Positions 44,980 to 54,488 are shown, numbered from the stretch's first letter. The stretch: DNA of 64,000 bases from Amaricoccus solimangrovi (GCF_006385685.1 NZ_VFRP01000001.1:1-64000), one strand, 5' to 3'. A program made the numbers and translations. The notes: generated by a model not told the origin, from the sequence alone.

Positions 44980-45086
44980 TCCGTTCGTCCCCTTCGGCAA
45001 CTCCCGTCCCCGAGACTGCCGGGAGCGGGACCTCCGATCAAGACGAGCGTTGACAAAGGGTTAACGCGGGCCGCTCCCCGCCTCCG

Positions 45087-45116
45087 CGATCACCCGCGAT
45101 CACCCGCGATCACCCG
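45087..45116. repeat. Three 10-bp tandem repeats across the epimerase stop codon
   Basis: GCGATCACCC occurs three times in a row, spanning the end of the AGE-family gene on the minus strand. The coding sequence ends ...VIAGDRG within the array, and the stop codon TGA lies in one of the repeat units. Gain or loss of one unit (10 bases) would change the reading frame of the last residues, although stops recur within the array. Confidence 0.7.
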
Positions 45117-46331
45117 CGAGAGGCTCGCCGTCGCCGGGTAGAGCGGGATGAGGCAGGCCTGGAGCGCGTGGTAGATGTCGCCTTTGCCCGGGAAGAGCGT
45201 GAAGGCCGGCGTCAGATCCTCGGCGCATTCCTCCTGCCAGCCGCCGTGCGCGCGGTCGAGGAAGGCGCGGTCGACCACGCCCCAGAGGCGGCGGTAGTCC
45301 GCTTCCCAGCCGCCGGGCACATGCGCGTTCAGGAAATGCGCGGCGCCGATCCCCTCGCAATGCGGCCACCAGAGCTTCATCCGCTTCGCCGGGCGGTCCT
45401 CCCAGTCGAGCGTGTAGAAAAGCCCGCCATGCGCCGGATCCCAGGCGAGCGTCATCGCCCGCTCGAAAAGCGCGGCGGCGGCGGGCGGCATCCAGTCGTG
45501 GCGCCTGTCCCCGAGGCACCAGAGCTGGAGGATCAGCCGCGCCCATTCGAGCGCGTGGCCCGGCGTCGTTCCGGAGGGGCGGAACATCTCGTTGCCCCGG
45601 TAATCCCGGTCCACCTCCCAGTCCTCGGAGAAATGCTCGGGCACGCGCCAGCCCGCCTCCCGCGCGGCGCGATGGATGATCCGCTCCGCGATGCTTTCGG
45701 CGCGGTCGAGATAGACCGTCTCGCCGGTCGCCTCGAAGGCGGCCATCAGCGCCTCGGTCAGGTGCATGTTGGAATTCTGCCCGCGATAGCCCGGAACCGG
45801 CGTCCAGTCGGCCGCGAATTCCTCGGCGATCGCGCCATGCTCCGGTTCCCAGAAGCGCCGGTCGAGGATTTCCGACACGTCGTCGAGCATCGGCCGCGCC
45901 AGCGGGTGCCCGACGCAAAACGCCGAGGCGGCGGCGAGCAGGACGAAGGCGTGGCCGTAGCCCTGTTTCGTCGCATCCGCGGCCCCGGTCTCGCCGACGG
46001 ACCAGAAATAACCGCCATGCGCCGGGTCGCGATGCCGCTCCCAGAGGAAGCGCGTCGCGTGATCGACCATCTCCGGCGCGCCGGGCCGGCCGAGCAGCGT
46101 TCCGATCGCGAAGCAGTGCGCCATCCGCGCGGTCAGATGGATCGGGCGCACGAGATCCGGGCCGGTCTTCGGCGCGCCCGTCCGGTCGAGTTCGAAGAAG
46201 CCGCCGCGCGGGTCGCGGGTCCGGCTTCCGAAGAGATCGAACAGCGTGTCGGCCCGCGCCGCGAGCCAGGCGCGGTGGGCGGGCCGCGTGCTCCAGGGTC
46301 CGAGCGCGGCGTCGGGGCAGGGGGCGGACAT
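45090..46331 (-). CDS. AGE-family epimerase/isomerase
   Basis: The 413-aa product, starting at ATG 46331, has the (alpha/alpha)6-barrel pattern of N-acylglucosamine 2-epimerases and mannose/glucose isomerases. Visible blocks include LTARMAHCFAIGTLLGRPG, GYGHAFVLLAAASAF, NSNMHLTEALMAAFEATGE, HFSEDWEVDRDYRGNEMFRP, GTTPGHALEWARLILQLW and WWPHCEGIGAAHFL. These carry the conserved Arg and His residues of the active site. It probably interconverts free sugars such as mannose and fructose or glucose. It may be the last gene after the NAGGN operon (75 bases apart), though a metabolic link is unclear. Its stop lies in a tandem repeat. Confidence 0.85.
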   Translation of the reverse strand: MSAPCPDAALGPWSTRPAHRAWLAARADTLFDLFGSRTRDPRGGFFELDRTGAPKTGPDLVRPIHLTARMAHCFAIGTLLGRPGAPEMVDHATRFLWERHRDPAHGGYFWSVGETGAADATKQGYGHAFVLLAAASAFCVGHPLARPMLDDVSEILDRRFWEPEHGAIAEEFAADWTPVPGYRGQNSNMHLTEALMAAFEATGETVYLDRAESIAERIIHRAAREAGWRVPEHFSEDWEVDRDYRGNEMFRPSGTTPGHALEWARLILQLWCLGDRRHDWMPPAAAALFERAMTLAWDPAHGGLFYTLDWEDRPAKRMKLWWPHCEGIGAAHFLNAHVPGGWEADYRRLWGVVDRAFLDRAHGGWQEECAEDLTPAFTLFPGKGDIYHALQACLIPLYPATASLSRVIAGDRG

Positions 46332-46406
46332 GGCGGAACCTCCGGAGTCGTGGCGGGAAAGGCGCGCCTGTCCTGCCACGGATCCGCCCCGCTGGCGAGC
46401 GGGCTG

Positions 46407-47600
46407 TCAGTCCGTCTCGCCCTCGGGCGGACGCGAATCCGGGCTGAGCGCCTGGACCGCCGGCAGGGTCGGCTGCCGCGGGAAGCCGGCGAGCCCGCTG
46501 ATCGGCCGCGCGTCGCGCTTGAGCTCCATGTCGCTCAGCGTGAAGACCGTGAGCAGTTCGGAGCAGGAGCGCAGCGCGTGCATGTGGATGCGCTCGTAGC
46601 CGTGGCTCGCGTCGACGCCGAAGGTGATGAGCGCGGTGCGCACATCCGCCCCCGCCTCGACCGCGCTCGCGCTGTCGGAGCGGTAGTGGCGGAACACGTC
46701 CTTGCGCCGCCGGATGTCATGCGCGTCGCAGAGCTCGACCAGCCGGCGCGTCAGGTGGAAGTCGAACGGCCCGGTCATGTCGGCCATCGCGATGGTCACG
46801 CCGAATTCGGAGGAATTCTGCCCCGGCGCCGAGGTGCCGTTGTCGACCGCGACCATCTCCGCGATGTCGGGGAGCAGGATCGAGGCCGCGCCGTGGCCGA
46901 CCTCCTCCGCGATGGTGAAGAGCCAGTAGATATCGACCGGCGGCGCCTCCGCCCCCTCCTTCAGCGCCTTGAGCGCCGCCATCATGATCGCGCAGCCCGC
47001 CTTGTTGTCGAGATGGCGCGAGACGATGAAGCCGTTGTCGAGGAACTCCGGCTGCGGGTCGATCGCGACGATGTCGCCGACGTCGATCCCGAGATGGGTC
47101 AGGTCGTCGACCGAGGAGGCATAGGCGTCGACGCGAAGCTCGACATGCTCCCAGCCCACCGGCAGCGTGTCGACCTCGTCCCCGAAGGTGTGGCCGGAGG
47201 CGCGGAGCGGCAGGATCGTGCCGCGATAGGCGCCCTTCTCGGAGAAGATGATCGTGCGCGCGCCCTCGGCGAAGCGCGCCGACCAGCTGCCGATCGGCAC
47301 CAGTTCCAGCCGCCCGTTCGGCTTCAGCGCCTTCACCTGCGCGCCGAGCGTGTCGAGATGGCCGACCACCGCGCGCGCGCCGTTCGCGGACTGGCCACGC
47401 AGATGCGCGCGCACCGCGCCGCGCCGCGTCAGGTCGTAGCCGACGCCGAGCTTGTCGAGCTCGCCGCAGAGATGGCGCACCGCGTTGTCGGTATAGCCGG
47501 TCGGGCTCGGCACGGCGAGCAGCCCCTCGAGCTGCTCGCGCAGATAGTCGATGTCAATCTCGAGGCGCGCGCCGGCGCGCGGGACGTCGGGTCGGTTCAT
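46407..47600 (-). CDS. NAGGN-system M42-family peptidase
   Basis: The 397-aa metallopeptidase has zinc-ligand motifs VVGHLDTLG near residue 81, VSRHLDNKAG with the bridging Asp, IAEEVGHGA with the catalytic Glu pair, MVAVDNGTSAPG and a late SHGYERIHMHAL His. Members located beside asnO and ngg are annotated as osmoprotectant NAGGN-system peptidases and presumably degrade or process the dipeptide. ATG 47600 overlaps the ngg stop (ATGA). The 40-residue C-terminal tail is polar and probably disordered. Confidence 0.88.
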   Translation of the reverse strand: MNRPDVPRAGARLEIDIDYLREQLEGLLAVPSPTGYTDNAVRHLCGELDKLGVGYDLTRRGAVRAHLRGQSANGARAVVGHLDTLGAQVKALKPNGRLELVPIGSWSARFAEGARTIIFSEKGAYRGTILPLRASGHTFGDEVDTLPVGWEHVELRVDAYASSVDDLTHLGIDVGDIVAIDPQPEFLDNGFIVSRHLDNKAGCAIMMAALKALKEGAEAPPVDIYWLFTIAEEVGHGAASILLPDIAEMVAVDNGTSAPGQNSSEFGVTIAMADMTGPFDFHLTRRLVELCDAHDIRRRKDVFRHYRSDSASAVEAGADVRTALITFGVDASHGYERIHMHALRSCSELLTVFTLSDMELKRDARPISGLAGFPRQPTLPAVQALSPDSRPPEGETD

Positions 47601-49369
47601 CCGAGGATCCTCCGCTGGGCTGTCCGGGCCGCGGCCGGCATCGACAGCGGAAAGAGCAGGTCGATGAAGCGCTCGGCCGTCGGCTGAGGGTCGTGATTGG
47701 CGAGGCCGGGGCGCTCGTTCGCCTCGACGAAGATGTAGTCGGGGCCGCGCGGGCTCTTCACCATGAGATCGACGCCGGTCACCGGAATGTCGATCGCGCG
47801 GGCGGCGGCGATGGCGGCGTCGATCAGCGCGGGATGGGTCTCGCCGGTCACGTCGTGGATCGTGCCGCCGGTGTGCAGGTTCGCGGTGCGGCGCACGGCG
47901 ACCTCCAGCCCCTCGGGGGGCACGTCGTCGAGGCCGAAACCGGCGGCGGCGAGGCAGCGTTCGGTCTCCGCGTCGAGCGGGATCCGGCTCTCGCCGCCGG
48001 TCGCCGCGGCGCGGCGGCGGCTCTGGGTCTCGATGAGCTCGCGCGCGCTCGCCCTGCCGTCGCCGACGATGCGGGCGGGCCGCCGGATCGCGGCGGCGAC
48101 GACGCGGAAGTCGATCACGACGAGCCGCAGGTCCTCGCCGTCGAAACAAGCCTCCAGCAGCACCTCGTCGCAGACCTCGCGCGCGGCGGCCATCGCCTGC
48201 TCGACCTCCTCCGGCGTGGTGAGCCCGACCGAGATGCCGCGGCCCTGCTCGCCGCGCGCGGGCTTCACCACGACCGAGCCGTGCTCCGCGAGGAAGGCCG
48301 CGCGCTCCTCCGCCGCGCCGCCGGTCATCTGCGCGGGCACATTCACGCCCGCCGCCTCGACCAGCCGGCGGGTCACGCGCTTGTCGTCGCAGATCGACAT
48401 GGCGACGGCGGAGGTGAATTCGGAAAGCGACTCGCGGCAGCGGACCGAGCGGCCGCCGTAGGTCAGCCGGAAGAACCCGCCCTCGGGATCGAGCAGTTCG
48501 ACATGGATGCCGCGTCGGCGCGCCTCGTTCACGATGATCCGGGCATAGGGGTTGAGCCGGTCGTCCTCCGCGACGGGGCCGGCGAAGAGCTTCTCGTTGA
48601 TCGGGTTCTTGCGCTTCACCGCGAAGACCGGGACGCGGCGGAAGCCGAGCTTCTCGTAGAGCGCGATCGCCTGCTCGTTGTCGTGCAGGACGGAGAGATC
48701 CATGTAGCTCGCGCCCCGCGCCGCGAGATGCTCGGCGAGCCGGCGCACCAGGCTTTCCCCGAGCCCCGCGTGCGGCGCCTGCGGCGAGACCGCGAGGCAC
48801 CAGAGCGAGGAGCCGCGCTCGGGATCGTTGAAGGCGCGGGCGTGATCGACGCCCATCACCGAGCCGAGCACGTCGCCCGTCTCCGCGTCCTCGGCGACGA
48901 GCACGGTCAGCGCCCGGTCGTCGCGCCGGCTCCAGAAGAAGTCGGGCGGAACCGGCACCATGCCGCGCGCGCCGTAGATCACGTTGAGCGCCTCGGCGTC
49001 GCGCTGGGTCGAGAGGCGGCGGATGAAGAAGCCGCGCGCCTTGCGGTGCCGCGCCCGGTAGGTGCCGAGGTCGAGCCGGAAGGTGTGCGACGGGTCGAGG
49101 AAAAGCTCCTGCGGCGCGGTGGCGAGCAGCACATGCGGGTCACGGACATAGAAGGCGATGTCGCGCCGGTCGGCCTGCTCCGCCCGCAGTTCCTCCGCGA
49201 GCCGGTCGGGGCTCGCATAGGTATTGGCGAAGATGAGCCTCCCCCAGCCGCAATCGATGCTCGCATCCTCGTCGGCCGCGTTTTCGGAAGGGATCGTCGG
49301 CAGGATCCGGTCCCGGCGCAGGCGGTGCTGCTGCTCCGCCCGGCGGCGGCGCTGGTCGGGCTCCCTCAC
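47597..49369 (-). CDS. ngg: N-acetylglutaminylglutamine synthetase
   Basis: The 590-aa product uses a GTG start at 49369 that overlaps the asnO stop (GTGA). A GNAT acetyltransferase domain lies at about 115-255 (LWCLAVSPQAPHAGLGESLV, ALYEKLGFRRVPVF). An ATP-grasp ligase domain fills about 320-590 (SVVVKPARGEQGRGISVGLT, LEACFDGEDLRLVVIDFRVV, ITGVDLMVKSPRG-like and VEANERPGLANHD). It joins and acetylates two glutamines to give N-acetylglutaminylglutamine, the precursor of the osmolyte NAGGN. It sits between asnO and the M42 peptidase. Confidence 0.92.
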   Translation of the reverse strand: MREPDQRRRRAEQQHRLRRDRILPTIPSENAADEDASIDCGWGRLIFANTYASPDRLAEELRAEQADRRDIAFYVRDPHVLLATAPQELFLDPSHTFRLDLGTYRARHRKARGFFIRRLSTQRDAEALNVIYGARGMVPVPPDFFWSRRDDRALTVLVAEDAETGDVLGSVMGVDHARAFNDPERGSSLWCLAVSPQAPHAGLGESLVRRLAEHLAARGASYMDLSVLHDNEQAIALYEKLGFRRVPVFAVKRKNPINEKLFAGPVAEDDRLNPYARIIVNEARRRGIHVELLDPEGGFFRLTYGGRSVRCRESLSEFTSAVAMSICDDKRVTRRLVEAAGVNVPAQMTGGAAEERAAFLAEHGSVVVKPARGEQGRGISVGLTTPEEVEQAMAAAREVCDEVLLEACFDGEDLRLVVIDFRVVAAAIRRPARIVGDGRASARELIETQSRRRAAATGGESRIPLDAETERCLAAAGFGLDDVPPEGLEVAVRRTANLHTGGTIHDVTGETHPALIDAAIAAARAIDIPVTGVDLMVKSPRGPDYIFVEANERPGLANHDPQPTAERFIDLLFPLSMPAAARTAQRRILG

Positions 49370-51147
49370 GCCGCGATCCCCTGCTTCTGCAACCACATCT
49401 CCAGGAGCGCCGCCTGCCAGAGTTCGGAGCCGCGCAGCCTGGTGATATGCGCGGTCGGATTGGCGAAGAGCGCGTCGAGCCATTCGCCCCGGAAGAGGCC
49501 GCGCTCCTTCGCCACCGGCGCGGTCAGCGCGTCGCGCACCATCTCGAGGTAAGGCCCGTCGATGTACTTGAGCGCGGGCACCGGGAAATAGCCCTTCGGC
49601 CGGTCGATCACCTCCGCCGGCACCACCTGGCGCGCCACTTCCTTCAGGATGCCCTTGCCGCCCTGCGCGAGCTTCAGTTCCGCCGGCACCCGCGCGGCGA
49701 GTTCGACCAGTTCGTGGTCGAGGAAGGGCACGCGCGCCTCGAGCCCCCAGGCCATCGTCATGTTATCGACCCGTTTCACCGGATCGTCGACCAGCATCAC
49801 GTTGGTGTCGAGCCGGAGCGCCTTCTCGACCGGCGCGTCGGCGCCGGCCATCGCGAAATGCGCGCGCACGAATTCGAGGCTCTCGTCGCGGTCGGCCATG
49901 TATTCGGGCGAAAGCTGGGTCGCGAGCGTCGCATGCGGCCGGTCGAAGAAGGCCTCGGAATAATCGCTCACCGGATCGTTCGACCGCGCCAGCGCCTGAT
50001 ACCAGTTGTAGCCGGCGAAGACCTCGTCCGCGCCCTGTCCCGACTGCACGACCTTGATCGTCTTGGCGACCTCGCGGCTCAGCAGATAGAAGCCGATGTT
50101 GTCGTAGCTGACCATCGGCTCGGACATCGCGGCGATCGCATCGGGCAGGTGCTCGCGCATCTCCTCGGACGGGATGAAGATCTTGTGGTGGTCGGTGCCG
50201 TAGCGTCGGGCGATCAGGTCGGAATAGGTGAATTCGTCGCCCTTCTCGCCATTCGCCTCCTCGAAGCCGATCGAATAGGTGGCGAGATCCTTCTGCCCCT
50301 CCTCCGCGAGCAGGCCGACGATCAGGGAGGAATCGACGCCGCCCGAGAGCAGCACGCCCACCGGCACGTCCGCGACCATCCGGCGCCGGACCGCCGTCCG
50401 GAGCGAGTCGAGCACCCGGTCGCGCCACTCCTCCGGCGACAGCGCCAGTTCCTCCGGCGTCCGCTCGAACCGCGGGCTCCAGTAGATCACGTCGCTGGTG
50501 CGCCCGTCGGGCTCCACCGTGCGGATCGTCGCGGGCGGCAGCTTGCGCACGCCGTTGAGCAGCGTGCGCGGCGGCGGCACGACGGCGTGCCAGGTCATGT
50601 AGTGGTGCAGCGCCACGCGGTCGATCGAGGTATCGACGCCGCCCGCCGCGAGGATCGCGGGCAGGGTGGAGGCGAAGCGGAGCGTGTTGCCGACTTCCGC
50701 GTAATAGAGCGGCTTGATCCCGAACCGGTCTCGCACGAGAGAGAGCCGGCCGGTCGCGCGGTCGTGGATCGCGAAGGCGAACATGCCGAGGAGCCGGCCG
50801 ACCGAGGCCGGGCCCCATTCGGCCCAGGCCTTCAGGATCACCTCCGTGTCGCCGTGCGAGGCGAAGACATGGCCCTTGCCTTCGAGCTCGGCGCGGAGTT
50901 CCCTGTAATTGTAGACGCAGCCGTTGAAGGCGATGGTGAGGCCGAGCGCGGTATCCTCGAACGGCTGGGACGAGGCCTCGCTCAGGTCGATGATCCGGAG
51001 CCGGCGATGCCCGAAGGCGACGCGTCCGCGCAGCACGACGCCGTAGCCGTCGGGGCCGCGGGGCGCCATGCAGCGGGCCATCGCCTCGATCCGTCCCGCC
51101 GACGCCGGCGCGCCGTCAAAAGTGATTTCGCCGCAGAGTCCGCACAT
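49366..51147 (-). CDS. asnO: N-acetylglutaminylglutamine amidotransferase (asparagine synthase-like)
   Basis: The 593-aa class II amidotransferase has the catalytic Cys directly after Met (MCGLCGEITF) and the Ntn glutaminase with RGPDGYG and AFNGCVYNYRELR. The C-terminal asparagine-synthase ATP-PPi domain has LLSGGVDSSLIVGLLAEE at about 265-282 and QGADEVFAGYNWY. In the operon with ngg and the M42 peptidase it amidates the C-terminal glutamine to make NAGGN, a compatible solute made under salt stress. It is the first gene; about 170 bases upstream without a gene could hold an osmoregulated promoter. Confidence 0.92.
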   Translation of the reverse strand: MCGLCGEITFDGAPASAGRIEAMARCMAPRGPDGYGVVLRGRVAFGHRRLRIIDLSEASSQPFEDTALGLTIAFNGCVYNYRELRAELEGKGHVFASHGDTEVILKAWAEWGPASVGRLLGMFAFAIHDRATGRLSLVRDRFGIKPLYYAEVGNTLRFASTLPAILAAGGVDTSIDRVALHHYMTWHAVVPPPRTLLNGVRKLPPATIRTVEPDGRTSDVIYWSPRFERTPEELALSPEEWRDRVLDSLRTAVRRRMVADVPVGVLLSGGVDSSLIVGLLAEEGQKDLATYSIGFEEANGEKGDEFTYSDLIARRYGTDHHKIFIPSEEMREHLPDAIAAMSEPMVSYDNIGFYLLSREVAKTIKVVQSGQGADEVFAGYNWYQALARSNDPVSDYSEAFFDRPHATLATQLSPEYMADRDESLEFVRAHFAMAGADAPVEKALRLDTNVMLVDDPVKRVDNMTMAWGLEARVPFLDHELVELAARVPAELKLAQGGKGILKEVARQVVPAEVIDRPKGYFPVPALKYIDGPYLEMVRDALTAPVAKERGLFRGEWLDALFANPTAHITRLRGSELWQAALLEMWLQKQGIAA

Positions 51148-51319
51148 GCGCTGCCCATCCGTTCGTATCTTTTCGCTTGAGGGGCCAAGTCTAGGCGAAC
51201 GATCCCGGGGTCGCAACCTGACCGGGCCGCCGGTCGGATTGAGAACCCGGGCGCCGCGGGAGGGTTCCGCGTTCCGGCGCACCGCGGGCGCTCAGCCGCG
51301 CGGTCTCAGCCGCGCGATC

Positions 51320-52798
51320 TCAGCCCCCGGGGCCGAGCGCGCCGCTCAGCCGGCCGTAGAAGCTCGAACTGCGCCGGTCGAGGCCGATCAGCGTGACCTC
51401 GGTGCCATGGGCGTTGAACCGGTCGATGATCGAGTCGAGCGAGGCGACGCTCGACGCGTCCCAGATCTGCGATCCGGTCAGGTCGATCGACACGTGTTCG
51501 GGATCCTCGGCATAGGCGAAATGCTCGAAGAGGTCGTTGCTGCTGCCGAAGAAGAGCGGACCCTGCACGAGATAACGCACCGCCCCGTCCGGCCCGGCCT
51601 CGCGCTCCACGTTGATCACATGGGCGACGCGCCGGGCGAAGAGCGCCATGGCGAGCAGCACGCCGCAGCCGACGCCGATCGCGAGATTGCCCGTCGCCAC
51701 CGTCAGCGCGACGGTCGAGAGCATCACCGCCGTCTCCGGCAGCGGCATCCGGCGCAGCGTCGCGGGGCGGACGCTGTGCCAGTTCACGGTCTTGACCGCG
51801 ACGATCATCATCACCGCGGCGAGCGCCACGATCGGGATGCGCGCCATCACGCCCGAGAGCACCGTGACGAGCAGCAGCATCGCGACCCCGGCCACGGCGG
51901 TCGAGAGCCGGGCGCGGGCATTGCCGATCTTCACGTTGACGATGGTCTGGCCGATCATCGCGCAGCCGCCGATCCCGCCCCAGAGCCCGGCGAGGATGTT
52001 CGCGACGCCGAGCGCCCAGGATTCCTTGCCCTTGTGCGAGCGGGTGTCGGTGATCTCGTCCACCAGCTTCGCGGTTAGCAGCGTCTCGAGCAGGCCCACG
52101 AAGGCGACCGAGAGCGCGCTCGGCCAGACGATGTGGAAGGTCTGGAGGTTGAGCGGCACCACGAGTTCGGTCAGCCCGGGCAGCCCGCCCATCGAACCCT
52201 CCCCGCCCACGTTCGGCACGTCGAGCCCGCCCGCGACCGCGATGACGGTGACCGCGGCGATGGCGATGAGCGGCGCGGGGACCGCGGTCGTCAGCCGCGG
52301 CGCGGCGAGCACGATCGCGACCGTCAGCGCGAAGAGCGCGTAGACCGGAAGGCCGCCATGGACCGCGTGCGGCACCTGCGCGGCGAAGATCAGGATGCCG
52401 AGGGCGTTCACGAAGCCGATCATCACCGACCGAGGCACGAAGCGCATCAGCCGCGCGAGCCCGGCGAAGCCGAAGACGATCTGGATCGCGCCCGCGAGGA
52501 GCACGGTCGGCAGGATGTATCCCGTCCCGTGCGCCTGAACCATCGGGCCGACGACGAGCGCGATCGATCCGGCCGCCGCCGTCACCATCGCCGGCCGCCC
52601 GCCGAGCGCCGACATGACGAGGCAGAGCACGATCGAGGCGACGAGCGCCGAGGTCGGATCGACGCCGGAGATGAAGGAGAAGGAGATCACCTCGGGCACC
52701 AGCGCCAGCGCGGTGACGATGCCCGCGAGGCTTTCGCGTAGCACGAAACGCGGGCTCCAGGCGGGGAGGGGGGCGGGCGCGCCCTGAACGGTACTCAT
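51320..52798 (-). CDS. SulP-family anion transporter with STAS domain
   Basis: The 492-aa product starts at ATG 52798. It shows SulP membrane motifs: SLAGIVTALALVPEVISFSF, VVGPMVQAHGTGYILPTVLL, the MIGFVNALGILIFAAQVPH region and the IGGCAMIGQTIVNVKIGNAR block. A STAS domain follows from about residue 390, with VSIDLTGSQIWDASSVASLD. It imports sulfate, bicarbonate or another anion. It lies close to a sulfatase cluster but is separated by a plus-strand gene, so any functional link is an inference. The upstream open frame to 53170 is non-coding. Confidence 0.9.
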   Translation of the reverse strand: MSTVQGAPAPLPAWSPRFVLRESLAGIVTALALVPEVISFSFISGVDPTSALVASIVLCLVMSALGGRPAMVTAAAGSIALVVGPMVQAHGTGYILPTVLLAGAIQIVFGFAGLARLMRFVPRSVMIGFVNALGILIFAAQVPHAVHGGLPVYALFALTVAIVLAAPRLTTAVPAPLIAIAAVTVIAVAGGLDVPNVGGEGSMGGLPGLTELVVPLNLQTFHIVWPSALSVAFVGLLETLLTAKLVDEITDTRSHKGKESWALGVANILAGLWGGIGGCAMIGQTIVNVKIGNARARLSTAVAGVAMLLLVTVLSGVMARIPIVALAAVMMIVAVKTVNWHSVRPATLRRMPLPETAVMLSTVALTVATGNLAIGVGCGVLLAMALFARRVAHVINVEREAGPDGAVRYLVQGPLFFGSSNDLFEHFAYAEDPEHVSIDLTGSQIWDASSVASLDSIIDRFNAHGTEVTLIGLDRRSSSFYGRLSGALGPGG

Positions 52799-53187
52799 CG
52801 AGGCAGTCCTCGCACCATGCAAGCGGCTCGCGGTCGCGAACGCCGATCGAAAACGAAAAGGCCCGGACCCTTGCGGGAGCGAGGCCGATGAAATTCCCGG
52901 GTCGAACCGCGGGGGGCGGGCACGCCCCGGCGGATCCCTCCGGGCCATGCCGCGGCCTCTCCGGAGCGGAGCGGTTCCGGCATGGCCTGAAGGTGTCCCG
53001 GTCCCTTCCCACAGGAGAGGCCCCGTGTCAAAGAACGTGTCAAGGAAACCGTGAACGCCCCGGCTCCGCCGCCCCCTCCGGGCGGAAGCGACGCCGCGAA
53101 CGCCCGGGCGGCGCGCGCCGCGTTGCGGCGCTTGTCTTCCGGCGGGGCGGGGCCACCTCCCCGATGGCAACGAAGGAGAAAAAGACC
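52799..53187. other. Divergent intergenic region, about 390 bases
   Basis: This gap separates the SulP gene (minus) from a small lipoprotein gene (plus). It has no supported coding frame. Several short GC-rich inverted repeats are visible (for example around 52975-53010), and an AAGGAG ribosome site for the next gene lies at its right end. No operator is recognised. Confidence 0.4.
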
Positions 53188-53499
53188 ATGGGAAAACCGA
53201 TGCGCGCCGCGTCGATCGCGCTCCTGACCGCGCTGCCCCTGCTCGCCAGCTGCGACGCGCCCGCCACGACGCCGATGGCGACGAGCCGCGGCGTCCAGGG
53301 GCCGATCGTCTCCGCCTGCAGGGCCGAGGTCGCGCGCAAGGTCGGGGTGTCGGTCGCGGAGGTGAGGCCGGTCGACGTGATCCGGACGCCGTCGGGAACC
53401 GAGGTGCGGGCGCTGGCGCCGGGCAGGAAGGCGCCCTGGGCCTGCTCGGCCAACCGCGACGGCGTGATCCTGAGCGTGCTCTATACCGGCTGGTCCTGA
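53188..53499 (+). CDS. Small lipoprotein of unknown function
   Basis: The 103-aa product starts at ATG 53188 with AAGGAG ideally placed upstream. The signal peptide MRAASIALLTALPLLASC ends in a lipobox (LASC), predicting a lipid-anchored periplasmic protein. The mature part contains IVSACRAEVARKVGVSVAEV, then VRALAPGRKAPWACSANRDG, with two cysteines that could pair. A similar pattern occurs in small alphaproteobacterial envelope proteins, but I do not recognise a named family. It is convergent with the formylglycine-generating enzyme gene, 8 bases from its end. Confidence 0.65.
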   Translation: MGKPMRAASIALLTALPLLASCDAPATTPMATSRGVQGPIVSACRAEVARKVGVSVAEVRPVDVIRTPSGTEVRALAPGRKAPWACSANRDGVILSVLYTGWS

Positions 53500-53507
53500 G
53501 GCGCGCG

Positions 53508-54488
53508 TCAGTCCTTGCCGGCGGCGCGGCGCCCGGGGCGGATCACGCAGCGGAAGCCCAGATGGCTCATGCCCGTGTCCACCATCTGCGCGTGGCGCGC
53601 CGCCGGGCGGTAGCGCCGGCAGTAGGAGGGCGCGCAGAGGAAGGAGCCGCCCTTCAGCACCTTGCGCGGGATCGGCGTTCCGGGCTGCGTCGGATCGTAG
53701 CTCGACAGCATCACGCCGCCCCTCGGGTTGTCGGCCGCGCAGCAGGAGGGCTTGTCCGGATTGGCCGGCGCGTGTTTCGCGCCCCACCAGTCGGAGGTCC
53801 ATTCCCAGACATTGCCGCAGACCTCGTAGAGCCCGTAGCCGTTCGGCGGGAAGCTCCTGACCGGGCAGGTGCGCTCGAATCCGTCCTCGGCGAGGTTCTG
53901 CCAGGGGAAGGCGCCCTGCCAGGTGTTCGCGACATGCCGGCCGCGCGGCGCCAGCTCGTCGCCCCAGGCGAATTCGCGGCCCTCGAGCCCGCCGCGCGCC
54001 GCGTATTCCCATTCCGCCTCGGTCGGCAGCGCCTTGCCGGCCCATTTCGCATAGGCCTCGGCATCCTCGTAGGCGACATGGACCACCGGATGATCCTTGC
54101 GCCCCTTCACCGAACTGCCCGGCCCCTCGGGATGGCGCCAGCTCGTGCCGGGCACCCAGTGCCACCAGTTGCGGAAATCGCGCGTGTCGACCGGCCCCGC
54201 GGTCATCCGGAACACCAGCGCGCCGGGGGCGAGTTCCTCCGGCGAGGCCTTCGGATAGAGCGCCGGGTCGAGCGCGCGCTCGGCGACGGTGACATGGCCG
54301 GTCGCCTGGACGAAGGCGGCGAACTGGCGGTTCGTCACCGTCGTCTCGTCCATCAGGAAGGGCGCCACCTTCACCCGATGCGCCGGCGCCTCCTCCGGGT
54401 AATGGCTGTCGGAGCCCATCGTGAACGCGCCCCCCGGAATGGCCTTCATCCCGGCGGGAACGGCGGTTGAGCGGACCTGCTTGTTCAT
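53508..54488 (-). CDS. Formylglycine-generating enzyme (SUMF1/EgtB family)
   Basis: The 326-aa product starts at ATG 54488. It has the FGE fold motifs PGGAFTMGSDSHYPEEAPAH, DETTVTNRQFAAFVQATGH, HPVVHVAYEDAEAYAKWAG, LPTEAEWEYAARGG and GNVWEWTSDWW. The C-terminus carries GGSFLCAPSYCRRYRPAAR, where C285 and C290 match the two copper-binding catalytic cysteines of true FGEs (CxxxxC). It therefore probably oxidises the Cys of sulfatase CxPxR motifs to formylglycine. Its neighbours encode two such Cys-type sulfatases, the likely substrates. It is the last gene of the minus-strand cluster, 102 bases after the RTX sulfatase. Confidence 0.9.
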   Translation of the reverse strand: MNKQVRSTAVPAGMKAIPGGAFTMGSDSHYPEEAPAHRVKVAPFLMDETTVTNRQFAAFVQATGHVTVAERALDPALYPKASPEELAPGALVFRMTAGPVDTRDFRNWWHWVPGTSWRHPEGPGSSVKGRKDHPVVHVAYEDAEAYAKWAGKALPTEAEWEYAARGGLEGREFAWGDELAPRGRHVANTWQGAFPWQNLAEDGFERTCPVRSFPPNGYGLYEVCGNVWEWTSDWWGAKHAPANPDKPSCCAADNPRGGVMLSSYDPTQPGTPIPRKVLKGGSFLCAPSYCRRYRPAARHAQMVDTGMSHLGFRCVIRPGRRAAGKD

